From Darksidea phi (lineage: Eukaryota > Ascomycota > Dothideomycetes > Pleosporales > Lentitheciaceae), in the NCBI GenBank assembly GCA_030770425.1, contig JASJFT010000043.1:214008-278007 (forward strand): a stretch of DNA of 64,000 nt. Reading direction: 5' to 3'. Shown here one piece after another: positions 10,843 to 20,370 of this stretch; position 1 is the stretch's first letter; every line of letters begins with the position of its first letter. Below the pieces are notes generated by a model, which made no database searches, was not told where the DNA came from, and worked only from the letters and a program-made list of their open reading frames with translations. Position numbers and translations under genes: made by a program.

Positions 10843-12105
10843 TTAATACGTCGCAGGAACGAGCGAATTTGCCCAAACCTCCACAAACGCATATCCCTCT
10901 TTGTCAAGCATCATAGCATCATCCCTCTCGACATCGAATCCCAATTTCCTCTCCGCGTCATCGGGGATACCATCCCCATCCGTATCGACCAATTTAGTTC
11001 CCCCAGCGATCGTCCCAACACCGCCCACACTCGCCTCATCACTAATCAGCGCACCTTTCTTGCCGTAGGAAGAAAGTTCGGCGATAAGTCGCGTATCGAC
11101 GCTATCGCGGATGAGACTTGCACCGGCCGAGTTCGTGACGAGAGTAAGTGCGTCCGCGGCACTGAGCACTCTGGCGGGGCTTGGGAAAGAGAATTTTGTG
11201 GGTTGGAGGGCCATGTTACCGTAGTTGGAGGATGTGGGATTGATGGTGGCGCCGTTGAGTTGGCCGTCTTTGTTGCCGTCGTAGACGTTGCTTTGGACAT
11301 AGCCGTGGAACTTGTCATTGCCACGCGTGAAAGCCGCGACGGTGGTACTTGGGCCGCTGATGAAGTAGTTCGAGATGATGTTCGCTTCGCTTGCGGCGCT
11401 GCTGTCGCCGGCGATGTATCCACCACCACTACCCCAGTTGTACACGACGTTATTCGTAAAGTCGTTTGTTCCTTTGACTTTGGGGTTACGCGTCTTGTTG
11501 TCGATGTACAGATTTCGAAAGAGGGAGATGCCGTTACCGAGAGAGGTCTGGATCAGCCCTCCGCACGAGTGCGTCTCAAGTCCTTGGCCGATGATGCTGT
11601 TCTGAATAGTGATGTTTTCTAGTCCGACCGAGGAACCGCTAATACTGAAAGTCTCGTCTCGGCCCCAAGTCACGCTGACGTGGTCGAAGATCATATTGCT
11701 CCCCTCGGCAATCGTAACTGCATCTTTCCCGCTCGCTCCGCCTTTCCCCATTCTGATCCTAATATACCGTACAATCGCCTCATCGGCGTTCGAGAAACTC
11801 CACCCATTGCCATAGACGGTGATGCCGCCTCCTGGAGCAGTTTGTCCGAGGATAGAGATGCGTTTTTGGACGACTAGACGGTCTTTGATTTTAATGACGC
11901 CGCCGACGGAGAAGACAATTATACGATCAGGTCTCGAGACGGCATCGCGGAGGGAGCCGGTGCCGCTGTCGTTGAGGTTGGAGACAATGTAGACGGTACC
12001 CTTGCGGCCGCCAATGGCATTGCGTCCGAAGCCTTCCGCGCCAGGGAATGCAAGAAGTGCAAAGGCGGAGGGGAGAAGTAGAATGAGTACAGAGAAGACT
12101 AGCAT
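10843..12105 (-). CDS. Secreted pectate lyase, family PL1-like
   Basis: Intronless gene for a 420-residue secreted right-handed beta-helix lyase, predicted to cut polygalacturonate by beta-elimination. Residues 1-17 form a signal peptide (MLVFSVLILLLPSAFALL). The start of the mature protein, AFPGAEGFGRNAIGGRKGTV, and the block NDSGTGSLRDAVSRPDRIIV are typical of the PL1 group shared with bacterial pectate lyases. Asp-rich strands follow (FDHVSVTWGRDETFSISGSS), corresponding to the WxxD region near the calcium site. Near residue 374 there is a calcium-loop-like DTDGDGIPDDAE, as found in thrombospondin-type-3 or dockerin-like loops. The bacterial-like architecture and lack of introns leave open an old horizontal origin, which is inference only. 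It appears intact. Confidence 0.9.
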   Translation of the reverse strand: MLVFSVLILLLPSAFALLAFPGAEGFGRNAIGGRKGTVYIVSNLNDSGTGSLRDAVSRPDRIIVFSVGGVIKIKDRLVVQKRISILGQTAPGGGITVYGNGWSFSNADEAIVRYIRIRMGKGGASGKDAVTIAEGSNMIFDHVSVTWGRDETFSISGSSVGLENITIQNSIIGQGLETHSCGGLIQTSLGNGISLFRNLYIDNKTRNPKVKGTNDFTNNVVYNWGSGGGYIAGDSSAASEANIISNYFISGPSTTVAAFTRGNDKFHGYVQSNVYDGNKDGQLNGATINPTSSNYGNMALQPTKFSFPSPARVLSAADALTLVTNSAGASLIRDSVDTRLIAELSSYGKKGALISDEASVGGVGTIAGGTKLVDTDGDGIPDDAERKLGFDVERDDAMMLDKEGYAFVEVWANSLVPATY

Positions 12106-12421
12106 GTTGAGTCAACTTGGAAATACCAGTTAAACCAAGTAAAACTCGATCATTGGAAAGAAAAGACCAGATTAACAAAAGGAAACATTCATAGTATGCA
12201 CGCACATGGATGAATACCTCCGAGTACGTTGCGCGGTTATAGGCTACTGTATACTTGAAACGTAAATATGGCGAGCGAATTCCTCCAATCAGAGTTTGGC
12301 TAGCGTCTAGCTAGTATTATCTGTTGAAGGCAGGCTGTTAGAATAGATAATACATAAAGGGACTACGTAGCTCTTAACATATGTTTCAATGTGAGAGATT
12401 GGTGTATACATGCATACACGA
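12106..12421. other. Intergenic, PL1 promoter and PEX11 3' side
   Basis: Contains the 5' flank of the PL1 gene and the 3' flank of the PEX11-like gene. No gene seen. Confidence 0.5.
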
Positions 12422-13453
12422 TCATGCCGTCGCCCTCCAAGCATCCACCAGCAACGCACCACCAGCCACAGCGCCCAAAAGACTAACTCCCCATTCACTC
12501 AACACACTCTTCCCTTCCTCAACACTCCAATGCAGCGTCATCGGCATATAGCCCAAGTTACTAACAAGGTCCCTCCACCAAAGCCAATTTTCCCGCTTCC
12601 TTTCTTCCTTCAACAACTTGCCCTCTTTCTCGCCATCATCCAACTTTTCTTTCTCTTCCGCCGTTGAAAACGAGGGGTCGAACTTGTGGTAGTAGTGCAA
12701 GATGGATAGGCGAACGAGTTCCAATGCAACGTATGTAGCCCAGAACCGCGAACTCCACATCCACCACCGTATCTCCCTCGCATGGCCCACGTCTCCGCTC
12801 CAAGACGCAGATGTAAGCGCGCCTTTGCTCGCCAGGTACGCGCCGTTCTCGAGGACCTGGAAACCGACAATACTCGCAATCTGCGCCCACACCACCTTCC
12901 TCACCAACCTTTCCTTCCTGCCAGCTTCTTTTGCCAACGGGGAATTCCACGTCCCTCGTGCCCACATATACACCCCCACTAATCCCCATAACCGCACAAA
13001 TATACGGTAGTCATCTATCACGGCCGGTATCGCTTTCGTCGTACCCACTATTTGCGCGAGGAGTTGTGTGCTGGGGGATGCGGGGAGTGTCGCGATAAGC
13101 GTTTCACCGGGGAGTAAAACATCTTCTGCTTTCTCGGCTATCGATGTTGCGAATGCTGCGAGGCGGCGGTCGAGGATATGTGAGAGGATGGCGTGGATAA
13201 GGCTGAGGGTGTAGCTTGTTGTGCCGAGGAGGGCGTCCGTGGATGCGGGGTTGGAGAAGAGGGTTGCGAGGCGGACGAGGGTGCGGTCCGTTTTCCTAGC
13301 TAGGTAGATGATGTAGCGGAGGAGTAGCGTAGGTAGTTTTGAAAGGAGCGAAGTGTGGGGTCTCGGAGGAGATGGTCTTGAGGGTTCGGCTGGTGGGGGT
13401 GTTGTAGAGTCGGCGGGAATTGTTGTGGTGGAGGGACGCGGCTCCGATGGCAT
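12422..13453 (-). CDS. Peroxisomal biogenesis factor 11 family (PEX11C-like)
   Basis: Intronless, 343 residues. The N-terminal 30 residues are Pro/Ser/Thr-rich and probably disordered. Then come LRYIIYLARKTDRTLVRLAT, SLIHAILSHILDRRLAAFAT and a long amphipathic/hydrophobic core including DYRIFVRLWGLVGVYMWARG and VVWAQIASIVGFQVLENGAY, matching the layout of fungal PEX11C proteins. The C-terminus has a membrane segment (WGVSLLGAVAGGALLVDAWR). PEX11 proteins act in the peroxisomal membrane in elongation and division. It is divergently transcribed from the bestrophin-like gene across 371 bp. The family call rests on the overall pattern, not on a short diagnostic motif. Confidence 0.75.
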   Translation of the reverse strand: MPSEPRPSTTTIPADSTTPPPAEPSRPSPPRPHTSLLSKLPTLLLRYIIYLARKTDRTLVRLATLFSNPASTDALLGTTSYTLSLIHAILSHILDRRLAAFATSIAEKAEDVLLPGETLIATLPASPSTQLLAQIVGTTKAIPAVIDDYRIFVRLWGLVGVYMWARGTWNSPLAKEAGRKERLVRKVVWAQIASIVGFQVLENGAYLASKGALTSASWSGDVGHAREIRWWMWSSRFWATYVALELVRLSILHYYHKFDPSFSTAEEKEKLDDGEKEGKLLKEERKRENWLWWRDLVSNLGYMPMTLHWSVEEGKSVLSEWGVSLLGAVAGGALLVDAWRATA

Positions 13454-13824
13454 GCTGGATAGGTTGAAGCAAGAAATGAGATTGTTGATGTCGAGGTATC
13501 ATGGCGATGACTGGCATCTCTAAAACACGCGTGTTGGTAATTAGATGCTGAGTCAAACCGCGCGTCTTTCACATGCGGAAGATTTCCGCTCCAATGACAT
13601 CTGAGCTTCTGGTAAGTTAATCGAAATTCGCTAAACACAAGGATCCTCGGACATCGTGAAAACATGAGCCGTGCCTTGGACACCATGTTGATCACCGTGC
13701 CCCACGTCACGTTTCAGATCCACCACTTCCAAGCTTCCCACTTTGCGTTCCCTCTACCGCCCTACCACAACTCCAATAATGAACGGCCTCTGAACCTTAA
13801 ACCCTTCACTGTACCACCGAGACA
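13454..13824. other. Divergent promoter region
   Basis: The 371-bp spacer between the PEX11-like gene (minus) and the bestrophin-like gene (plus). It holds both promoters. Reading frames here are antisense or chance. Confidence 0.5.
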
Positions 13825-15028
13825 ATGGCACCAAAACGCCGCCCAACCTATCCGCTCGCCCACTCGTTCCGCCACAAACCTCGGCGCCTCCCCCTCGTTC
13901 TGCGCTTCGCCAAAGGCGCAATCCACAACATAATCCTGATCCCCGTGCTCCTGCATTCGCTCTTCACCGCGCTAATCGTGTACCTCGATACGCATGTCCT
14001 CACGTCGCTCGGCTTGCCCGCTACCATCATACCCTCGCTATCCATAGTGGTGGGTTTGATGCTAGTGTTCCGCAATGGAACGAGCTACGATCGATTCTGG
14101 ACTGGCAGGAATTGCTTGACTACAATCGGGACGAGTGTGAGGAATATTGCGCGAATAAGTTTAGTCAATGCGAGGGCAAAAGAAGGTAGAAAGGGGGAAG
14201 CTGGTCGACTGAGCGAAGACGAGAAGAGGGATACAGAGAAGATCCTTCGCGTCCTCATCGCAATGCTCTACGCCATCAAACATAATCTCCGCGCCGAATT
14301 CAACATCCCACCCGCCAGCCTCGCGTCCCTCCCACCGCCCACCTCTCCCTTCGGCTCGCGCTCGGCTCCTATATCGCGCAGGCCGAGTTATACAGATCGA
14401 GAGCCAGGGGAGCAGCTGGGTGATTCGGAGGCTGATGGGATAGATACGGCGAAAGAGGAGTACACCAGTTTGCTCCCAGACGGCTTGATGGGGTATGAGG
14501 ACCAGGGACTGGGTCTACCCCTTCAATTAAGTGTATTGATAGAAGGATATATCCGCCGTGGATTCGATAGAGGCTGGTTCCATGCACCGTTAGCTTCGCA
14601 GATGACCGTGCAAATAAATGCGCTCGTAGACGCATACGGCCGCATGGAAACCATCCGCTCGACTCCTATCCCAGTCGCACATCTGTAAGGCACCCTTCGA
14701 ACCGTCCATCAAACCCCCTAACGTTATTAGTATCCACCAAAAACAAGTCCTCGCTCTCTACGCCTCTCTCCTCCCCTTCGCCATCGTCGACGACTACCGC
14801 TGGTGGTCCATCCCCATCGTTGCCATCGTGTCCTTCACCCTCTACGGCATAGAGGGCATAGGCCAGCAACTCGAAGACCCCTTTGGCTACGACAAAAATG
14901 ACATCAAGATGGACGGCATCATCGAGGATACGCGGCAAGAGGTCATGGTGTTGCTGGAGGAGTGGAAAAGTGTTGTAAGTGCCGAGGGGAACGGGAGCGG
15001 GAGGAGGCTTGGGGGGATGTTCGATTAA
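13825..15028 (+). CDS. Bestrophin-like chloride channel family protein
   Basis: Two exons, 13825-14684 and 14731-15028, separated by a 46-bp intron (GTAAGG, CCCTAACG branch, TTAG), giving 385 residues. The frame is kept across the junction and reads AHLIHQKQVLALYASLLPFA. Bestrophin/UPF0187 features: two N-terminal hydrophobic helices (residues 32-53 and 66-82), the signature RNGTSYDRFWTGR at residues 83-95, and the C-terminal VDDYRWWSIPIVAIVSFTLY followed by GIEGIGQQLEDPFGYDKNDI, the conserved end of the channel domain. A central insertion around residues 170-220 is Ser/Pro/Glu-rich and probably disordered. The product should be an integral membrane anion channel; fungal members are uncharacterised or linked to anion homeostasis. 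Confidence 0.88.
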
Positions 15029-15515
15029 GGTTATTTACAAGGTTGTGCGGGTTGAGCGAAATTGGCGGTTCACGTCGAGTCGGCGTTTTTCGTTCTGTTG
15101 GGAGAGTTTCATAATGATGACGACAGCGTCAGCTTACTAAGGTCCTTCCAGGAGAGGTTCCATGGAACGTCACAGTAGAAGAAGAGAGTTTCCAGGGAAG
15201 AGAGAGCTATTGAACCATGTCTCTTGAGATTCTGCTAATACATATGCCTAAGATCGAACAGCCTTCGCCTACGCTTCATCTTTCCAAGCCACTCCGAAGA
15301 AGTCGCCATTTGAATCCAAAAAATGCGACAGTGGAAAACGGTCGTACAGCCCCCAAAAGAAATGAAAAACATTACCTTCCACCCCCTTGATTTCTCCGAA
15401 TGCAATGGTAAAGACCGACCGTGACCTCCGTTTCCATAAAGCATCCTTGACGCCGGAATAATGCCAGAACGTAGTATGGACATGTTTTGCACTGCATTAT
15501 GCATACCGCACTCCC
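15029..15515. other. Intergenic between convergent genes
   Basis: 3' flanks of the bestrophin-like gene and the FHA-RING gene. A 94-codon minus-strand frame at 15235-15519 shows no recognisable content. Confidence 0.5.
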
Positions 15516-17358
15516 TCAATCAAGGCGTACAGGCGGTAGACTTGGTGCACCCGTGCTGCTAGAACTAGGCGACGGCCTATCCTGCTCCAAGACATCCCGC
15601 ACTCGCTGTCCAGCAGCTCGTCCAGCACTGCCGTCAAGTACGAACGGGCCAGCGTCGTTGCGGGGGGTCATGGGGCAGTCTGGGGCACGGTCGGGGCTTA
15701 GCGCGTCAGCCGGGTTCTGAAACAGCGGCGATAGCCCAGAGGCCTCGTTGGCGCCCGCAATGTTGATTGCTACAGGCTGAGTGACGGAAGACGGCGGAGC
15801 AGGTGGCAAATTTCGCTGAGGTGTCGTCGGTGCAGCAAGAGGTTGGTTGGCGATGCCATTCAACGATTCCGAGATACTGATACTCGAGAAAGCGGCTTCA
15901 AGATCGGCAAGGCTCATCTGACCGTTGGCCTGGGTGCTGTTTTCCGCGAGCGCGTTCGTGGAAGCCTTGGGCGTGACATGGCGGTCCTGTGAACCTTCGC
16001 CGTCGTCACCATCCGCTTGTACGGCATCGTCGTCCCACGTCTCAAATTCCCCTGGGTCTTCCACATCGGCTTCAAGGTCGGCCACTGCCCTACAGTTCGG
16101 ACACAAAAAGTTTGGCCAGGTCGGTGCATTAAGGATCGGGCGGATGCACTTGTAATGCCACACGTGCGAACAGGGCGCCACGAACAAGGATTGACAAGGC
16201 TGTACATATAAGCCAAGGTCGTGCATCTCGTTTAGCATATACTTACTGCAATAGACATGAGACAGATGCAGCATTCCGATGTGTGCATAGAAGTGTTGTC
16301 GCCGTCCTTTCGGGCCTTACCCAGATTCCGCAGCCGCTGGTGCGTTTGTTTGCTGGAGCTGTTAGCGACCCATCCGCGTTTGCAACTGTCAACCAAACTT
16401 ACTTGAATGTGTTAAGCGCTTGCTGCCACCCCCGATTGCACTCGATTCTAATTTTCACACACCTGAAGATCATCTCTTCGCCCCCTCGGAAGTCAATACC
16501 AAGCTGGATAATGTCGCCGTCCTTGAGGCGAAATGGCTTCGACTCGACATTTGGCTGACTTAGACGTATGTGGTTTAGGAACGTTCCTGAAGAGCTCTTC
16601 ACGTCCTTGATATACCAGTTGCCGTCCTTGCACCACAGCTCGCAGTGCTTCCGGCTGACCACCTTCGATTTGAATCCAACGGCGGCCGCCGACGGCACAT
16701 TGGCAGGCACATCTGGGATGTTGTCCCGCTCCGAGTAACGGCCTACGCGGATGATATGTGACTCGTCGGGCAGCGTACGCTGGACGGTGACGAACTGCAG
16801 CGATGGCCGCGCCGCTCGGGGGTCCTGGTGACAGATGAAGCGTATCGATGGCAGGTGCTTGGAAAGGCCGCCGTCGGCCTTGTCGTCTTGCGCCGGCGCA
16901 TTCAATGCGCTGGACGATGCTGGCGTGGGCCCGGACATGTTCCGCACGGAGAGCTGGGGGGCTGCGGTCTCGGCGCGCGTTCTGGTCATGGTCGCTGGAG
17001 GGAGGGGAATATCAGCCGACGGCGGCTGCGGTGTTGCTTGGGGCGCCGTGTGCGTCCGCGAGAGAGTGCTCGGTCTGGCAGCAGCGGTCTGGGGCGAGCG
17101 TTCACTTGTAGAAGAAGGCGAGAGGGGCGGGGTCGAGGTTGTTATCGCGCGTGGGCGGCCGCTGCGTTTCGTCTGGGACGCCGGCAACCTGGACTCCTCA
17201 CCGGCAACAGCTGCGGAGTGCGACTGCAGGCTGTGTGTGTAGTTCCTCAGGAAACTAAGGCCACCGCGCAGGCCGGTTGGGCGTGGCGCGGGCGAGGTGG
17301 TTGAGGCAGTGGTGGAGGCTGGTATGGGTGGAGGCGCCGGGGGAGGGTTCGTGAACAT
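15516..17358 (-). CDS. dma1: FHA-RING E3 ubiquitin ligase, Dma1/CHFR-like
   Basis: Three exons, 17358-16403, 16358-16247 and 16199-15516, with introns of 44 bp (GTAAGT...TAACAG) and 47 bp (GTAAGT...TACAG); 583 residues. The N-terminal 150 residues are Pro/Ser/Thr-rich. The FHA domain (about residues 200-310) has IIRVGRYSERDN, VVSRKHCELWCKDGNWYIKD and SSSGTFLNHIRLS, with the phosphothreonine-binding GR, SRKH and SSGTFLN elements intact. The RING finger is assembled only after splicing: CCICLMSIAPCQSLFVAPCS, HVWHYKCI and FLCPNC. The C-terminal tail is Pro/Ser-rich. Yeast Dma1/Dma2 and S. pombe Dma1 use this arrangement in spindle and septation checkpoints; the same role here is inference. A 648-bp spacer separates it from the divergent MPP gene. 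Confidence 0.9.
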
Positions 17359-18006
17359 AAGGGACCAGCTCGTACTGGGCCGACAAGGCGGACTCCAGCC
17401 CTCTTCTCCCGGCGGTGAATGCAGGGAAGGGTGCGATTGTCAGGCTGCACGCTTTGGCGATCGCTGGGCGTGAAGGTCTGAGGCAATGCGCGTCGAGAAG
17501 GGATGGGGCCGCGAATGATGGGGCCAAGAGCAGACGTGGGAAGTCAGCCGGCTGGAACCTCATGCTGCAGGTGTGCGGTCGCATGTCCACCTCCACACGT
17601 GCACGCAGAGGTGCACACTCGGTGCTGATCTGTGAATGCGATCCGATGACCTGGAGTGTGCAATACACGTCTGTCTTGTTTGCAGCCTGTGCCACTCCTG
17701 GGGTGCTTGGTTGCCGGGCCGGTTGAACAACAGCACAGCACCCAACGCTCTTCGGGGGGCTCTACGGGGGGCTCTACGGGGACTATTGGTACGGAGAAGA
17801 CTCGTTTGAGCCAGTGTCCCAGTGTCTGCCGCTGCCGTGCCGCTGCTGTGACGCCACCAGGAGTGTTTCTCCCTCCGCAGTCGACTGTCATGCTCATGCG
17901 ATCCGTGATCCGCATCGGGCAAGCGTTGATTATGTCATCCAAAATTTTGGGGACTCCAGCATGCCGTGTTTCTGAAAGCAGCGCATAGCCTCCGCCATAT
18001 CCGGCC
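17359..18006. other. Divergent promoter region, GC-rich
   Basis: Spacer between the FHA-RING gene and the mitochondrial processing peptidase gene. It contains a short perfect duplication, GGGGGGCTCTAC repeated near 17755-17780. Long open frames on both strands reflect GC-rich sequence and not genes. Confidence 0.5.
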
Positions 18007-19788
18007 ATGTTGAAACCTCGAGCTATCCGAGCGTTACCACGAGCACTCTCCCATGCCTCTTCGGCACTTGCAAGATCGAGAGCATGCTTAGGTACGCGGG
18101 GACTGGCGACGGTGGTGGCCGAGGAGAAGGTTTGCGACCCAACACCCCCGTGAGGCCGCCGCATATTGACGTTACGCTAGGATCCTGTCGAGCTTGACCA
18201 GATTACGACCCTCCCGAATGGCATCCGCGTCGCGACCGAAGCCCTCCCCGGGCACTTCTCTGGCATTGGTGTCTACGTCGATGCAGGCTCGAGATATGAG
18301 AACGATGCGCTGCGGGGAGTCAGCCATATCATAGACCGGCTAGCCTTCAAATCCACCACATCTACGGCTGGAGACGAGATGGTAGACAAGCTAGAGTCAT
18401 TGGGCGGCAACATTCAATGTGCTTCCTCGCGGGAATCGCTCATGTACCAATCAGCCACCTTCAACTCTGCCGTCCCTACAACCGTTGGCCTACTCGCCGA
18501 GACGATCCGCGACCCGCTAGTTACCGAAGACGAGGTGCAGCAGCAGCTGGAGACGGCAGACTATGAAATCGGCGAGATCTGGTCGAAGCCGGAGTTGATC
18601 TTGCCCGAGCTGGTGCACATGGCAGCCTACAAGGATAACACATTGGGGAACCCACTGCTGTGCCCAAAGGATAGGCTCCCCTTCATTAATCGCTCCGTCG
18701 TAGAGGCGTACCGTAAAGAGTTCTACAAGCCCGAGAGGATGGTGGTTGCATTCGCAGGAGTGGAGCACGGAGAAGCCGTACGGTTAGCAGAGCAATACTT
18801 CGGAGACATGCAGAAGTCGACGGGACCCGCCCTCGTCAGTCTAGGCCCAGGGAGCACATCACTAGACGCCGACCGACCACCGCCGGTCTTCACAGCTTCA
18901 CATCCCACACCCATCGGCGCACCTCCGCAATCCTCAAAGCTCCTCTCCAAGATCCCCTTTTTCAAGAACCTCTCAACATCCGCCACGTCCAATGCCTCCA
19001 TAAATACCTCCTTCGATCTTAACTTCTCCCCCATCGACACGTCAGTCCCGTCGCACTACACCGGCGGCTTCCTCACCCTACCGCCAATTCCTCCGCCACT
19101 AAATCCTGCGCTTCCCCGCCTTTCGCACATTCACATTGCCTTCGAGGCCCTCCCCATCTCGTCTCCCGACATTTACGCTCTCGCAACTCTGCAAACACTC
19201 CTCGGAGGCGGCGGTTCCTTTAGCGCCGGAGGCCCTGGAAAGGGTATGTACTCTCGCCTCTACACCAACGTGCTCAACCAGCACGGCTGGGTCGAGTCCT
19301 GCATCGCGTTCAACCACTCGTACACCGACTCCGGTCTTTTCGGTATTGCGGCTTCATGCGCCCCGGCGCAAGTTTCGCAGATGCTGGAAGTCATGTGCCG
19401 CGAGCTCAATGCCCTTGGCCAGGAAACAGGCTATTTCGCACTCAAAGACGGCGAGGTCCAACGTGCAAAGAACCAGCTCCGCTCCAGCTTACTCATGAAC
19501 CTCGAATCGCGTATGGTAGAGCTGGAGGATCTTGGCCGACAGGTACAAGTGCACGGCCGCAAGATCGGCGTCAAGGAAATGTGCCGCATGATCGAAAACG
19601 TCACCATCCAAGACTTACGTAGAGTAGCGAGGCAAGTATTCGGTGGCGAAGTGCAGAACCCCGGCGGCGGCAGTGGAGCGCCGACTGTCGTATTGCAGGA
19701 GGGTGAGATGGAAGGCTTGCGCAGGAAAGACTTCGAATGGAACGATATACAAACGCGGATTGCGCGGTGGAACTTGGGTAAGAGATGA
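18007..19788 (+). CDS. MAS2: Mitochondrial processing peptidase alpha subunit
   Basis: Two exons, 18007-18129 and 18181-19788, with a 51-bp intron (GTTTGC...GCTAG); 576 residues. The first exon encodes an Arg/Ala/Ser-rich presequence (MLKPRAIRALPRALSHASSA) ending in LATVVAEEK, a typical mitochondrial targeting peptide. The mature part starts ELDQITTLPNGIRVATEALP and GIGVYVDAGSRYENDALRGV. The position of the zinc motif reads HIIDR (residues 90-94) in place of HxxEH, as expected for the non-catalytic alpha subunit. The glycine-rich loop that binds presequences is present as LLGGGGSFSAGGPGKGMYSR. The C-terminal M16 domain is complete. It works with the beta subunit in the matrix to remove targeting peptides. 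The 5' exon was found by splicing, since the second exon alone lacks a start. Confidence 0.95.
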
Positions 19789-20370
19789 TTGGCTAGAGTA
19801 CGATTTGACACATGTAAGAGTATATAGGACAGGCGGCGAATGTATAATACCTGCATGTTGGAAACTTTTTCTTCATTGCTGTGAAAAGTTTTGGAGAGAA
19901 TCATGGCATTTTCAAAGCGCGTCTACATAATATTGCTTCTGCGAGTCAACTGCCCAGTTCGTGCACTGGTGCGTCCTCTATGTGCGTCGGATTCGTCTTC
20001 CCATCAAACGAGGGTTTTGAACAAGTTCAGTTAATCAACGATTGTACTGGAATGCGTACGCCCTCCCTCCTCCACGATCCCAACGGCGCGCACATGAAAA
20101 GAACATCTTTCCATTTATCGACCAATACCAAATAATATCGCTCAAGAAGGACTAATTAATCTCTGCAGTAAAATAAAACGAAACGCCTCGAAGGGAGGGC
20201 AACGATTACCCAGACCCCGTATATGCTCATGAAGCTCGTCATACCATGCACCAACAAAACAAAAGACGTAAAAAGAACAGACAAAAGAGAAGAATACAAT
20301 AACAGCAAAACCGTGTGTGTACTTGTACCGAACCGAACCGAACCGAACCGAACCCAGCCCATGATATTCA
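19789..20370. other. Intergenic between convergent genes
   Basis: 3' flanks of the MPP alpha and SprT-like genes. It contains a (CCGAA)n microsatellite, about five tandem units, at about 20328-20353, next to the stop of the SprT-like gene. Confidence 0.5.

Noticed and set aside
11203..11622. 139-codon plus-strand frame within the PL1 gene
   Set aside because: Antisense shadow of an intact, strongly conserved gene.
16828..17304. Long plus-strand frames antisense to the FHA-RING gene
   Set aside because: Gly/Arg/Val-rich translation, mirror of the Pro/Ser/Thr-rich N-terminus of the real gene.
17544..18164. 206-codon minus-strand frame across the MPP alpha promoter and first exon
   Set aside because: It overlaps the well-supported first exon and intron of MPP alpha on the other strand, is low-complexity (Pro, Thr, Arg) and has no domain; GC-rich DNA gives long frames by chance.
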